A stretch of 64,000 nt of DNA from NCBI RefSeq assembly GCF_020618775.1, contig NZ_JAESVB010000002.1, positions 62,001 to 126,000 of the forward strand, in the 5' to 3' direction. Source of the DNA: Acidisoma silvae. Its GTDB lineage: Bacteria > Pseudomonadota > Alphaproteobacteria > Acetobacterales > Acetobacteraceae. A model generated the notes under the pieces. The model worked only from the letters and a program-made list of their open reading frames with translations. It searched no databases and was not told where the DNA came from. The position numbers and the translations under genes are program-made. Shown piece after piece: positions 35,288 to 44,311 of the stretch. The first letter of the stretch is position 1. Each line of letters opens with the position of its first letter.

Positions 35288-35953
35288 TCAGACCGCGAGA
35301 TGCCGCCGAAAAAAGTCCAGGCTGCGGGTCTGGGCCAGGCTGAAAGCGCCTTCGTTGAAGCTGGCGCGGGCTTCGCAACCGAAACCATGCGCCGCCCTTT
35401 CATAGACGAAAACCTCAGCACCCGGCTGGGCTGCGCGAATGGCGTCCACATCCGTCAGCGGAATACCGTGATCCTCGGCACCGAAATGGAGTTGCACGGG
35501 ACAATGCGGGGTCTCTGTGCGGGTAGCGGCGATGCCGCCGCCATACCAGCCGATGGCAGCCTTGAAGCTCTGGCTGCGCGTCGCCCCCCACCAGGCGATG
35601 GTACCGCCCCAGCAATAGCCGATGATGCCGATGGTCTTGGTGCCGAGCGAAGCGGCGGCGGCCTCGATATCCAGCATCACCTGGTCCTCGGTGATCTTGG
35701 CGCGCAGCGCGAGGCCATGGTCGCGGTCCTCCGCGCCATAGCCGAGTTCGACACCGCGCTCGGCCCGGTCGAACAGCGCCGGGCAGATGACAGCGAAACC
35801 GGCTTCGGCCAGCGCGTCGCTCGCGAAACGCATATGGCCGTTGACGCCGAAAATTTCCTGCACAACGACAAGACCCATGGTGGCGTCGGCGGGCCCCGCC
35901 TTGTAGGCGGAGAGTTCGTGGCCGTCGCCGGCGATCAGCGCGATGGTGCTCAT
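35288..35953 (-). CDS. Dienelactone hydrolase-family alpha/beta hydrolase
   Basis: 221 residues, the usual length. The nucleophile is cysteine in GYCWGG (about residue 114), with the histidine in YERAAHGFG near 190. This matches the Cys-Asp-His triad of dienelactone hydrolases, which hydrolyse lactones or esters in the cytoplasm. No catechol-pathway genes are nearby, so the substrate is unknown. It lies 29 bp downstream of rppH on the same strand. Confidence 0.88.
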   Translation of the reverse strand: MSTIALIAGDGHELSAYKAGPADATMGLVVVQEIFGVNGHMRFASDALAEAGFAVICPALFDRAERGVELGYGAEDRDHGLALRAKITEDQVMLDIEAAAASLGTKTIGIIGYCWGGTIAWWGATRSQSFKAAIGWYGGGIAATRTETPHCPVQLHFGAEDHGIPLTDVDAIRAAQPGAEVFVYERAAHGFGCEARASFNEGAFSLAQTRSLDFFRRHLAV

Positions 35954-35982
35954 GAGCGGTCTATCCTGTGCGCCGGATGAGG

Positions 35983-36477
35983 TCAGGCCGGCACAGCGAA
36001 GCGCGCGAAGGACTCCGCCAGAACCGCATAGATATCGCGCTTGAAACTCGTGGCGAGGCCCGGAAGATTCGCGAGATCCTCCCAGCGCCAGGCATCGAAT
36101 TCCGGATGCGGATCGAGGTCGAGGCGGATATCGCTGTCTTCGCCTGTAAAGCGCAGCGCGAACCAGCGCTGGCGCTGGCCGCGATACTTGCCACCCAATG
36201 CCTTGCCGATCAGCTCATCCGGCAGATCGTACTGCACCCATTCGGGATGCTCGCCCAGGATCTCGGCCTTTTCGGTGCCGATCTCCTCACCCAGCTCGCG
36301 GAAGATCGCGACGGCCGGGTCTTCGTCCGCGTCGATGCCGCCCTGCGGCAGCTGCCAGCCGCCGGCCGCCCCTTCCGCGTTCGGAAAGTCGGCCCGACGC
36401 GCGACGAAGATACGCCCCTCGCGATTGAACAGCACCGCCCCGACATTGGGGCGGTAGGGCATGTCTTCACGGCGCAT
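35983..36477 (-). CDS. rppH: RNA pyrophosphohydrolase
   Basis: 164 residues. The ATG at 36477 is chosen because AGGAG lies seven bases upstream. Another ATG at 36462 (MPYRPNVG) is possible, and longer readings run into ctpA. The Nudix box GGIDADEDPAVAIFRELGEE, completed by the following IG, is complete with its metal-binding glutamates. WQLPQGGID and KRDIYAVLAESFARF fit RppH/NudH, which removes pyrophosphate from mRNA 5' ends or hydrolyses dinucleoside polyphosphates. It is 23 bp behind ctpA in a conserved alphaproteobacterial gene block. Confidence 0.93.
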   Translation of the reverse strand: MRREDMPYRPNVGAVLFNREGRIFVARRADFPNAEGAAGGWQLPQGGIDADEDPAVAIFRELGEEIGTEKAEILGEHPEWVQYDLPDELIGKALGGKYRGQRQRWFALRFTGEDSDIRLDLDPHPEFDAWRWEDLANLPGLATSFKRDIYAVLAESFARFAVPA

Positions 36478-36500
36478 GGGCGGCTCCTGGATCGACAGGC

Positions 36501-37886
36501 TTAGTTGGACGCGCTTTTGACGGGAGCCATCGCCGCCACGACCTTGAGCGCTTCCTGAAGCTGGAAGTCGGTCGCGGGCTTGGCGGGGTCGAATTTCGGC
36601 CAATCCGCCGGCGGCGCCTTCGGGATCGACTTGGCAATCGCCGGCAGATCGGTGCGCGCGGCCAGCGGCGGCAGCTGCTTGCTGTTGGGGTTCAGCATGG
36701 CGTGCTGAAGGTCACTTTCGCGCAGCGGCTGCATGGCGTTCGCCGCTTCGATCGACTCGGCCACGGGGATATCCGGCGTGATGCCCAGATCCTGGATGGA
36801 CCGGCCAGACGGGGTGAAGTAGCGCGCCGTGGTCAGGCGCATGGCGCTGTTATCGGGCAGCGGGATGACGGTCTGCACCGACCCCTTACCGAAGCTGCGC
36901 TCGCCCATGATGATGGCGCGACGGTTGTCCTGCAGCGCGCCGGAAACGATTTCGGCGGCCGAGGCGGTGCCCGGATTGATCAGCACGACAATCGGCAGAT
37001 CGCCCGCGACGTCGCCGTCCGGCTTGGCGCTCCAGACTTCGCTATCCTCGGGGTGACGGGCGCGGGTGGAGACGATCTCGCCGGTATTCAGGAAGTCATT
37101 GGCGACGGCCACGCCCTGATCCAGCAGGCCGCCCGGATTGTTGCGCAGATCCAGAACATAGCCGTGCAGCTTGCCCTTGGTCTGGGCGTTGATCTTCTTG
37201 ATCGCGTCGCGGATGCCCTGATCGGCATTTTCGGAGAAGACCGAGAGGCGGATATAGCCGATATCGCCATAAACCTCGGAATGCACCGCCGGCACGTTGA
37301 TGACTTCACGGGTCAGCTTCAGCACGACCGGCTTCGGCTTATCGGCCGGCTTGATGGTCAGCGAAATGCTGGATCCCGGCGCGCCGCGCATCTCGTCCAC
37401 CGCCGTGTCCAAAGACAGACCCTGCACGGACTTGCCGTCGATCGCGATGATGAGGTCATTCGGCTTGATATTGGCCTTGGCCGCCGGGGTGCCGTCGATG
37501 GGGCTGATGACCTTGATCCAGCCGCCCTCCTGGCTCACCTCAAGGCCGAGTCCGCCGAAAGCGCCGTCGGTCTGCGCCTGCATGTCGCGATATTGCTGGG
37601 CGTTCATATAGGCGCTGTGCGGATCAAGCCCGGCCAGCATGCCGTTGATGGCATTCTCGATCAGCGACTGGTCATTGACCGGGGTCACATAATCCGCCTT
37701 CACGCGCTCGAAGACATCTCCGAACAGGCTGAGCAGCTGATAGGTGCCGGTGGCATTGTCATCGGCATGGGCCGACGCGATGCCGAGAACTCCGCCGAAT
37801 CGGTGGAGAAGAACGTCGGACGCGGGCATGACGGCGAGACCCGCCACAAACGCCGAACCGATCAGCAAGCCAGAGCGAAACTTCAT
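36501..37886 (-). CDS. ctpA: Carboxy-terminal processing peptidase (S41 family)
   Basis: 461 residues. An N-terminal signal sequence (LLIGSAFVAGLAVMPASDVL) sends it to the periplasm. A PDZ domain spans about 95-180 (GLGLEVSQEGGWIKVISPID). The S41 core has NNPGGLLDQGVAVANDFL, the serine in NPGTASAAEIVSGAL and the lysine in ERSFGKGSVQTVIPL. It cleaves C-terminal regions of envelope proteins. In this gene block it follows an EnvC-like activator, suggesting shared roles in cell-wall remodelling. Confidence 0.95.
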   Translation of the reverse strand: MKFRSGLLIGSAFVAGLAVMPASDVLLHRFGGVLGIASAHADDNATGTYQLLSLFGDVFERVKADYVTPVNDQSLIENAINGMLAGLDPHSAYMNAQQYRDMQAQTDGAFGGLGLEVSQEGGWIKVISPIDGTPAAKANIKPNDLIIAIDGKSVQGLSLDTAVDEMRGAPGSSISLTIKPADKPKPVVLKLTREVINVPAVHSEVYGDIGYIRLSVFSENADQGIRDAIKKINAQTKGKLHGYVLDLRNNPGGLLDQGVAVANDFLNTGEIVSTRARHPEDSEVWSAKPDGDVAGDLPIVVLINPGTASAAEIVSGALQDNRRAIIMGERSFGKGSVQTVIPLPDNSAMRLTTARYFTPSGRSIQDLGITPDIPVAESIEAANAMQPLRESDLQHAMLNPNSKQLPPLAARTDLPAIAKSIPKAPPADWPKFDPAKPATDFQLQEALKVVAAMAPVKSASN

Positions 37887-38012
37887 CCGAACTTTCCTAA
37901 ATCCGCCACCCTGGGGCGCGGTCGTGGGGCGGAGAAATGACGGACCAGCGCATCCTGATCACTGTCCGTCACCGTACATGGCCTGCATTGTGGGAAGGAA
38001 ACCAGCCAATAA

Positions 38013-39275
38013 TCAACCCTGGGCACGCAGCCATGGCGTAGGATTCACCGGATTCCCATCCTGCCGTAACTCAAGATAGAGCTTTGGCCGGGCCGCCGGC
38101 TGGCTCGGATTCCATCCGCCCATGACCCCGACAGGCTCCCCTGCCTGCACCCTTTGTCCGACGCTGACGTCGAGCCGGTCAAGGCCAGCCATGACAAAGT
38201 CATAACCTTTGCCGCAATCGACGATGACAAGCAGGCCATAGCTGCGGAACGGTTGGCCAAACAGCACATTGCCGGTGCAGGGGGAGACGACGCGCGCACC
38301 CGGCGGCGTGGCGTAGGACAGGCCGGTCGCCGGTCCCGCCAGAGTCTGGTCGCCCCAGCCACGGATCAATTTGCCGGCAACAGGAGACATGATCTGTCCG
38401 GACGGGCTGCCGAGGCCATTGCCGGCGGGGGCCGCCAGCGCCGTCGCCTGGGCCTGGGCGCGTGCAGCGGCCGCCGCCCTGCCCGCCCGCGCAGCCTGGC
38501 GGGCCAGGCGGGCGGCCTTGGCTGCCGCCGCCGCACGGGCAGCGGCGATACGCCGGATGGCATCCTGAAGGCTCTGCGCCCGCGTGGCGTCCTGTGCCGC
38601 CGCCTGATCGGCCGCGTCGGCGGCACTTTCCGCGCTTTGGCGGCTGGCGGCGGCACTGGCGATCTGCGCGTCCAGCGCCGCTTCCTGCGCCGCCTGCACG
38701 GCCGTCGCCTGCGCCAAGGCGGGTGCCGCCGCCTGCATATCGGCGGTCAGCGCGTCCAGCTTGTCGCGCTCGGCCTTGAGCGCCGCCGCCTGCCGTCCGA
38801 TTTCTCGCGACAGGCCCTGCAGCACCAGCAGGCCACGCAAGGTGTTCTGCGGCTGCGCCGGCACGGCCAGCAGGGTTTCCGACGGATAGAGCGCCAGCCG
38901 CTCGATCAGTGGCAGCATGGGCGCGAAAGCCGTGGCGCGCGCCACCAGATCAGCCGTGACCTTCTTTTTCTGGGCCGCCAGATCGGCCATGCGGTCTGCC
39001 GCCGCCGCCGTGGCGTCTTCCGCCGCACGCAGGCGCGTGGCGGCGTCCACCCGCTGCTGGGAGAGACTGGTCTGCATGGCGGCCAGTGCCGCTGCACGCG
39101 CGCGGGCGGCGACGGCCTGGCTTTGATGCAGAGCGCGCTGTGCCTGCGCCTGCTTCACATCGGCCTGGGACGGCGCATTGGCCGCCATCGCGGAGCCGCT
39201 GATCAGGCTGGCCGCCGACAGAACCAGACCAAAGCGCAGGCCGCGCGAAATGCTAGGCGCTCGTGGCAGCGTCAC
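38013..39275 (-). CDS. envC: EnvC-like murein hydrolase activator (degenerate M23 domain)
   Basis: 420 residues. A signal peptide (LRFGLVLSAASLISGSAMAA) comes first, then a long alanine-rich coiled coil (about 33-290). The C-terminal LytM fold has IRGWGDQTLAGPATGLSYAT and PKLYLELRQDGNPVNPTPWL. The metal-binding histidines of active M23 enzymes are absent: the position of HxH reads YLE. As in E. coli EnvC, the domain should activate an amidase and not cut peptidoglycan itself. Its start overlaps the gpmI end by 23 bp. The coiled coil makes strongly biased codons and spurious frames on the other strand. Confidence 0.9.
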   Translation of the reverse strand: MTLPRAPSISRGLRFGLVLSAASLISGSAMAANAPSQADVKQAQAQRALHQSQAVAARARAAALAAMQTSLSQQRVDAATRLRAAEDATAAAADRMADLAAQKKKVTADLVARATAFAPMLPLIERLALYPSETLLAVPAQPQNTLRGLLVLQGLSREIGRQAAALKAERDKLDALTADMQAAAPALAQATAVQAAQEAALDAQIASAAASRQSAESAADAADQAAAQDATRAQSLQDAIRRIAAARAAAAAKAARLARQAARAGRAAAAARAQAQATALAAPAGNGLGSPSGQIMSPVAGKLIRGWGDQTLAGPATGLSYATPPGARVVSPCTGNVLFGQPFRSYGLLVIVDCGKGYDFVMAGLDRLDVSVGQRVQAGEPVGVMGGWNPSQPAARPKLYLELRQDGNPVNPTPWLRAQG

Positions 39276-40803
39276 CGCTCCGCAGCAGGCTGACGCCGGT
39301 CATGGCCGCCGGCTGGGCGATCCCCATCAGGGCCAGCAGGGTCGGCGCAATATCGCCCAACCGCCCGCTGGCGATGGTGGCGCCGGCCGGCGCGCCCATC
39401 AAAATGGCAGGCACCGGGTTCAGCGTATGAGCCGTATGCGGCACATGCGTCACCTGATCGCGCATCAGCTCGCAATTGCCGTGATCAGCCGTCACGAAAA
39501 GCGCGCCGCCCTGGCGGGCGACCGCCGCCGCGATTTCGCCCAGACCCGTGTCGACCGTTTCCACGGCCTTGATCGCGGCGTCCAGAATGCCGGTATGACC
39601 GACCATGTCCGGATTGGCGAAATTGAGAATGACAAGATCGAAACGCCCGCTGTCGATGGCCGCCACCGCCTTGGCGGTCAGTTCAGGCGCCGACATTTCC
39701 GGCTGCAAATCATAAGTCGCGACTTTGGGCGACGGGACCAGGATACGCTCCTCGCCCTCATTCGGAACCTCGTTGCCGCCGTTCAGGAAGTAGGTGACAT
39801 GCGGGTATTTCTCGGTCTCCGCCATGCGCAGCTGGCGGCGGCCGGCGCGGGCCACAACCTCGCCCAACAGGTCGCTCATGCCGATCGGGGCGAAAAGCGT
39901 GGTCTGAAAGGCGTCGAGCGCGGTGCTGTATTGGGTCATGCCGGCAGCCGCCGCGAAGGGTGGCAGCGGGCCACGGTCGAAGCCGTCAAAGGCCGGGTCC
40001 AGGAAAGCCATCAGAATCTGGCGCGTGCGGTCGGCGCGGAAGTTGAAGGTCAGCAGCGTGTCGCCCGGCTTGACGCCGTCATAGTCGCCGATCACCGCCG
40101 GCAGCAGGAATTCGTCGCCAAGGTCTTCACCATAGCCGGCTGCGATGGCTTCCGCCGCCGAACCGAAATGGGGGCCTTGGCCGACGATGACAACGTCATA
40201 GGCGCGCTTCACGCGCTCCCAGCGATTGTCCCGGTCCATGGCGTAGTAGCGGCCGCTCAGCGTCGCGATGCGCGCGCCCGGCGGCAGCGCCGCCTCGAAG
40301 GCGGCGACAAAGCCGGCACCGGAACGCGGCGGCGTATCGCGCCCGTCGGTAATGGCATGGATCAGAACAGTGAGGCCGGCATCCGTCAGGATGCGGGCAA
40401 GGGCGACCGCATGATCCTGATGGGCATGGACGCCGCCGGGAGAGATCAGACCGAGCAGATGGATGATGCCGGACCCGGCGCGGGCTTTGGCGATCAGGTC
40501 AAGCAGAACCGCGTTCTGGCCGAGCGAGCCGTCGCGCGCGGCGCGGGTGATGCGCGGCAGATCCTGCATGACGACGCGGCCGGCGCCGATATTCATATGG
40601 CCGACTTCGGAATTGCCGAACTGGCCTTCCGGTAGGCCAACATCCTCGCCCGAGGTGCTGAGAAAGGTATGGGGGCAATTACCCCAGAGCCGGTCGAAGC
40701 TCGGCGTATGGGCCAAACGGACGGCATTGTCGGTATTCGAGTCGCGCCAACCCCAACCGTCCAGAATGACCAGCATTACCGGGCGTTGCAGTTGGTCGGT
40801 CAT
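39253..40803 (-). CDS. gpmI: 2,3-bisphosphoglycerate-independent phosphoglycerate mutase
   Basis: 516 residues, the normal length. LVILDGWGWRD supplies the first metal aspartate, and the catalytic serine is in FGNSEVGHMNIGAG (about 62-75). VHAHQDHAVALAR, ITDGRDTPP, FRADRTRQ, NFANPDMVGHTG and TADHGNCE complete the alkaline-phosphatase-type metal sites. It interconverts 3- and 2-phosphoglycerate with manganese. The gene lies between rlmH and envC, a usual place in Rhodospirillales. Confidence 0.97.
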   Translation of the reverse strand: MTDQLQRPVMLVILDGWGWRDSNTDNAVRLAHTPSFDRLWGNCPHTFLSTSGEDVGLPEGQFGNSEVGHMNIGAGRVVMQDLPRITRAARDGSLGQNAVLLDLIAKARAGSGIIHLLGLISPGGVHAHQDHAVALARILTDAGLTVLIHAITDGRDTPPRSGAGFVAAFEAALPPGARIATLSGRYYAMDRDNRWERVKRAYDVVIVGQGPHFGSAAEAIAAGYGEDLGDEFLLPAVIGDYDGVKPGDTLLTFNFRADRTRQILMAFLDPAFDGFDRGPLPPFAAAAGMTQYSTALDAFQTTLFAPIGMSDLLGEVVARAGRRQLRMAETEKYPHVTYFLNGGNEVPNEGEERILVPSPKVATYDLQPEMSAPELTAKAVAAIDSGRFDLVILNFANPDMVGHTGILDAAIKAVETVDTGLGEIAAAVARQGGALFVTADHGNCELMRDQVTHVPHTAHTLNPVPAILMGAPAGATIASGRLGDIAPTLLALMGIAQPAAMTGVSLLRSGDAATSA

Positions 40804-40840
40804 GGCGCGGCTCTCCGTTCTTAGGCGTCAGCCGCTGGTA

Positions 40841-41299
40841 TCACGGCCGTCCCTCCCGGTGGTAGGGGTGACCTGTCAGGATGCTATGGGCGCGGAATAG
40901 CTGCTCGGCCAGCATGACGCGGACCAGCATATGCGGCCAGGTGAAGCGGCCGAGTGACATCTTGGCATCCGCGCGGGCGATCACGCTGGCGTCCAGGCCT
41001 TCCGCGCCGCCGATCAGGAAGCAGATCGGGCGCCCGAGGCCCTGCCAGCCCTCGACCATGCGGGCAAAACCCGGACTGTCAGGCGTGGCACCATCCTGAT
41101 CGAGGGCCACGACAAAGGCCTGCGGCGGCAGCGCAGCGAGCAGGGCCTGCCCTTCCCGCCGCTTGATCTCGACGGGCGCGCCGCGCCCGTCCGGCAGTTC
41201 GGTCAGCGCCAGCGCCGGCCGCAGCCGGCCGGCATAGCGGGCGAAAAGCTCCGCCTCCGGCCCGCGCGACTGCTTTCCGATGGCGATGACGCGCATCAT
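40841..41299 (-). CDS. rlmH: 23S rRNA pseudouridine-1915 N3-methyltransferase
   Basis: 152 residues from the ATG at 41299. The next codon is also ATG. The SPOUT-fold motifs are present: [20 protein letters not shown] (about 100-119) and the terminal [10 protein letters not shown]. RlmH methylates the pseudouridine at position 1915 of 23S rRNA in assembled ribosomes. It follows rsfS by 16 bp, the usual partner order. A longer reading upstream overlaps rsfS and is not supported. Confidence 0.96.
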   Translation of the reverse strand: MMRVIAIGKQSRGPEAELFARYAGRLRPALALTELPDGRGAPVEIKRREGQALLAALPPQAFVVALDQDGATPDSPGFARMVEGWQGLGRPICFLIGGAEGLDASVIARADAKMSLGRFTWPHMLVRVMLAEQLFRAHSILTGHPYHREGRP

Positions 41300-41315
41300 C
41301 GGGTGACCAGGGCGA

Positions 41316-41825
41316 TCAGCCCTCGCTCGGCTCGTCCAGGTCAGCGCCCCACATCTTTTCCAGGCCATACAGCTCACGGCTGTCGGGCTTGAAGAGATGG
41401 ACGACGATATCGCCGGCATCGATCAGCACCCAGTCGGAGCCGCCGGCACCTTCCAGGCGCACACGCCCGAAGCCGTTGTCGCGCAGCTTTTCCTGCAAAT
41501 GGGTGGCCATGGCGCTGATCTGACGATCGGCCAGGCCGCTCGCGATGATCATACGGTCGGCGAAACTCGCCTTTCCGGCCAGATCGAGCGTCACGATATT
41601 CTCACCCTTATCGTCTTCCAGGCTGGTGACGATGAGGGCCTGCAGACGGTCGAGGTCGGACGGCGTGGCAGCGACCTTGCGGCTTTTCGCGCGCGGGCCG
41701 GAAATGACGGCCTTCTTGCGGAGCGTCGTCGCGGGTGCGGCTGTTGTCCCCGCCGCAGCAGCGGCCTTGGGGGACGCGACGCGGCGGCGCGGTGCAGCCG
41801 GGTCGGTGGTCGGGTTGCGGGCTAT
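41316..41825 (-). CDS. rsfS: Ribosomal silencing factor RsfS, no canonical start codon
   Basis: RsfS binds ribosomal protein uL14 and blocks subunit joining. The conserved domain is read as [19 protein letters not shown], then [20 protein letters not shown], to 41316. The domain starts near 41650, upstream of the only standard start in frame (GTG at 41594), which would cut off its first strand and helix. Upstream of that the frame is open to a stop at 41877 with no ATG, GTG or TTG. It encodes a basic Ala/Pro-rich extension common in relatives. The best start is ATA at 41825: it overlaps the nadD stop and follows GGAGAAGG, with GGAG seven bases away. A sequence error is the alternative. Confidence 0.85.
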   Translation of the reverse strand: MARNPTTDPAAPRRRVASPKAAAAAGTTAAPATTLRKKAVISGPRAKSRKVAATPSDLDRLQALIVTSLEDDKGENIVTLDLAGKASFADRMIIASGLADRQISAMATHLQEKLRDNGFGRVRLEGAGGSDWVLIDAGDIVVHLFKPDSRELYGLEKMWGADLDEPSEG

Positions 41826-42502
41826 TGGCCTTCTCCATTTATGGCGCTGCGCGTCGCAGCATCGATTGTGGCGGCCTCATTGGCAGAGGCTGCCGATTTC
41901 GCCGCACGTAGCGCTGTTGCGGATAGCGCATTTTGAGCGGCAGGCAAGAAAATCCAGGCAGGGGTCTGGGCTGCGGCAAGGCGGGAGGCGGCGCGCGCCG
42001 GGCGGCGCGCATGACGCAGGCGATGCGCCGCACGGCCCGCCATGGCCCCCATATTATGTTCCGGGCGCGGCAGAACGCCCAGCGCCGTATGCGCGGCAAT
42101 GCTGCGCCAGCGCTGCCAGCGCGCGAGGTCTTCCAGATTATCCGCGCCCATCAGCCAGACGAAATCCACGCCCGGGAAAAGCCGGTGCAGTTTCGTGAGC
42201 GTCGCCCAGGTATAGCGGGAGCCGAGCTTCGCCTCGATCGCGGTTGCGACGATGCGGCGGCCGTCGGCCATCGCCTGGGCCGAGGCCAGACGTTCGGCGA
42301 AGGGCGCCATGCCGTGCGCCGGTTTCAGCGGATTGCCGGGGGAGACCATAAGCCAGACCTGATCGAGCGCGAAACGCCGGCGGGCGAGCTTGGCGACATG
42401 CAGATGCCCGTCATGGGCCGGGTTGAAAGACCCGCCCAAGAGGCCGATGCGCATGCGCCGCTTGTCGCCATGCTTCGGCACGCCATCCCGCTGGCCCCGC
42501 AT
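41822..42502 (-). CDS. nadD: Nicotinate-nucleotide adenylyltransferase
   Basis: 226 residues from ATG 42502. An ATG at 42454 (MRIGLLGGSFNP) would fit the usual NadD start better, but neither has a strong ribosome site. The nucleotidyltransferase motifs are GGSFNPAHDGHLHVA and FVWLMGADNLEDLARWQRW, and the C-terminal region has NALSATALR in place of the usual ISST motif. It makes NaAD in NAD synthesis and is a housekeeping gene unrelated to the nicotinate breakdown operon. Its end overlaps the proposed rsfS start, and it lies 12 bp after proA. Confidence 0.93.
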   Translation of the reverse strand: MRGQRDGVPKHGDKRRMRIGLLGGSFNPAHDGHLHVAKLARRRFALDQVWLMVSPGNPLKPAHGMAPFAERLASAQAMADGRRIVATAIEAKLGSRYTWATLTKLHRLFPGVDFVWLMGADNLEDLARWQRWRSIAAHTALGVLPRPEHNMGAMAGRAAHRLRHARRPARAASRLAAAQTPAWIFLPAAQNALSATALRAAKSAASANEAATIDAATRSAINGEGQ

Positions 42503-42513
42503 GGGGAAAGGCG

Positions 42514-43776
42514 TCAGGGCCGCACCTGGCCCGATCCGCGCACCTGATAGCGGAAGGTGGTCAATTGCTCGACGCCGACCGGGCCGCGCGCATGGATGCG
42601 CCCCGTGGCGATGCCGATTTCGGCGCCGAAGCCGAATTCACCGCCATCGCAGAACTGGGTGGAGGCATTCCACAGCACGACCGCGCTGGAAGTGCCGTTG
42701 AGGAACTGCTCGGCCACCGCCGCGTCCTCGGTGATGATCGCTTCCGTATGCTCGCTGCCGTGGCGCGCGATATGGGCCATGGCCGCATCGACGCCATCGA
42801 CGACCGCGACATTGAGGATCTTGTCCAGCCATTCGGTGCTGAAATCGCCCTCGGCCGCCGGCGTCAGGTCTGGCAGAATGGCGCGCGCACGGTCATCGGC
42901 GCGAAAATCGCAGCCGAGGGCGGCGAGGTCCGCGACAATCTCCGGCAGCAGGCCAGGTGCTACGGCCGCGTCGATCAGCAGCGTTTCGGTGGCGCCACAG
43001 ACATCGGTGCGGCGCATTTTCGCGTTTTTCAGGATGGTCCGCGCCATGGCGGGATCGGCCGCCGCGTGGATATAGGTGTGGCAAAGCCCGTCGGCATGGG
43101 ACAGCACCGGCACGCGGGATTCCTGCTGGACGCGCGTCACCAGCCCTTTGCCGCCGCGCGGAATGATGAGGTCGATCAGCCCGGCCGCGCGCAGCATGGC
43201 GGCGACGAAAGCCCGGTCCCGGCTGGGCGCGATCTGCACGGCGGCTTCCGGCAGGCCGGCCTCGCGCAGACCTTCGGCGATGGCCGCGTGGATCGCCTGA
43301 GCGCTGTTAAAACTATCCGACCCGCCGCGCAGAATGACGGCATTGCCCGAGGCCAGACAAAGCCCCGCCGCATCGGCCCCGACATTGGGCCGGCTTTCAT
43401 AGATCATGCCGATGACGCCGATCGGCGTGGAAATGCGCTGGAATTGCAGCCCATTCGGCCGCACCCATTCCGACTGGACGCGCCCCAGTGGATCGGCGAG
43501 ATCGGCGATTTCCTCCAGCCCGACGGCCATGCCCTCGACCCGCTTTTCGTCCAAGCGCAGACGGTCGCGCAACGCCGGCGTGCCCTCATAGCCCGCGACA
43601 TCGATGGCATTCGCGTCCAGAATCGCCGGCATATGGGCGCGCAGGGCGCGGGCGGCTGCCCGCAGCGCGTGCTGACGCTCGGCATGGCTGGAGCGGGCAA
43701 GAGCGCGCGAGGCTTCCCGCGCCGCAAGGGCGGCTGCGCGAAGATCGGCTGCGGCGGTATCGACGTCGATATTCAT
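42514..43776 (-). CDS. proA: Glutamate-5-semialdehyde dehydrogenase (gamma-glutamyl phosphate reductase)
   Basis: 420 residues. The catalytic cysteine is in MRRTDVCGATETLL (about 250-263). Other family blocks are IGVIGMIYESRPNV, VILRGGSDSFNSAQAI and LIIPRGGKGLV. ProA makes glutamate semialdehyde for proline synthesis. It starts the minus-strand block proA-nadD-rsfS-rlmH-gpmI. The usual partner proB is not in the window. Upstream is a 535-bp AT-richer gap. Confidence 0.96.
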   Translation of the reverse strand: MNIDVDTAAADLRAAALAAREASRALARSSHAERQHALRAAARALRAHMPAILDANAIDVAGYEGTPALRDRLRLDEKRVEGMAVGLEEIADLADPLGRVQSEWVRPNGLQFQRISTPIGVIGMIYESRPNVGADAAGLCLASGNAVILRGGSDSFNSAQAIHAAIAEGLREAGLPEAAVQIAPSRDRAFVAAMLRAAGLIDLIIPRGGKGLVTRVQQESRVPVLSHADGLCHTYIHAAADPAMARTILKNAKMRRTDVCGATETLLIDAAVAPGLLPEIVADLAALGCDFRADDRARAILPDLTPAAEGDFSTEWLDKILNVAVVDGVDAAMAHIARHGSEHTEAIITEDAAVAEQFLNGTSSAVVLWNASTQFCDGGEFGFGAEIGIATGRIHARGPVGVEQLTTFRYQVRGSGQVRP

Positions 43777-44311
43777 CAGTGGGCCTGCAGAACAAAGCGA
43801 GGGTCAAAAGTCAGAATAGCATAATAAAACCCGAGACTTTCTGCCTTTCCACCCCAGTCCTGGCAATGCCGGCCTGCGCGCGGCAGCACCGCGCCTTATT
43901 CGGAAGGCAAAGATCGAGATCCAACACAAATGTGATGAACTGTTGATTTATCAAATAAAACTATGACCAAATCTGAGCCAATCAAGGCAGAAATGTGGCG
44001 AGATGAACTTGCCCTGCGACAAGAACAACTTAGCTGGCACACCGGCTTTATTGTCCAAAATATCGGGTTTGATTCATCCAGTTTTGCTTGCATTGAACGG
44101 AAAATTCCGCATTATCGCGATTGTGACCGATAATTCTTCTGACACTCGGCCCCGTGATTTGTTTTATTCACAAGACCTTAGCGGGGTCTCCTTCGCAGCG
44201 ACGTTAAAATGTCGCACAGGATTGATCCGGAAAGCAGCGCCGCTTCGCGATGCCGCCGGGTCTCAAGGGGAAGTGCGTTCTGCTGCTTCCCCCAAAAAGG
44301 AGAGACCTGGG
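43777..44311. other. AT-richer gap between divergent proA and rlpA
   Basis: The base composition is clearly lower in GC than the flanking genes from about 43920 to 44230. Promoters for proA and rlpA should lie here, but I cannot assign them. One short open frame (43963-44133) is listed separately. A ribosome site AAAAAGGAGAGACC precedes the rlpA ATG. No hairpin, repeat or RNA gene was recognised. The composition suggests foreign or non-coding DNA. Confidence 0.5.
43963..44133 (+). CDS. Possible small protein, 56 residues, unrecognised
   Basis: An ATG-to-TAA frame starting MTKSEPIKAEMWRDELALRQ and ending HYRDCDR. I recognise no family. There is no clear ribosome site. Its third codon positions are not GC-rich, unlike every confident gene around it, so it is either recently acquired or not coding. 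Confidence 0.22.
   Translation: MTKSEPIKAEMWRDELALRQEQLSWHTGFIVQNIGFDSSSFACIERKIPHYRDCDR

Noticed and set aside
41608-41838. ATG-started frame overlapping the rsfS N-terminal region
   Set aside because: Its ATG lies next to GGAGAAGG but it has no homology; the adjacent frame continues into conserved RsfS.
41822-42502. nadD as part of the nicotinate breakdown system
   Set aside because: It is a housekeeping NAD synthesis gene in a conserved block and lacks the shared operator.
44003-44311. Upstream extension of rlpA by 103 codons
   Set aside because: Low-GC sequence without homology; the strong ribosome site and signal peptide place the start at 44312.
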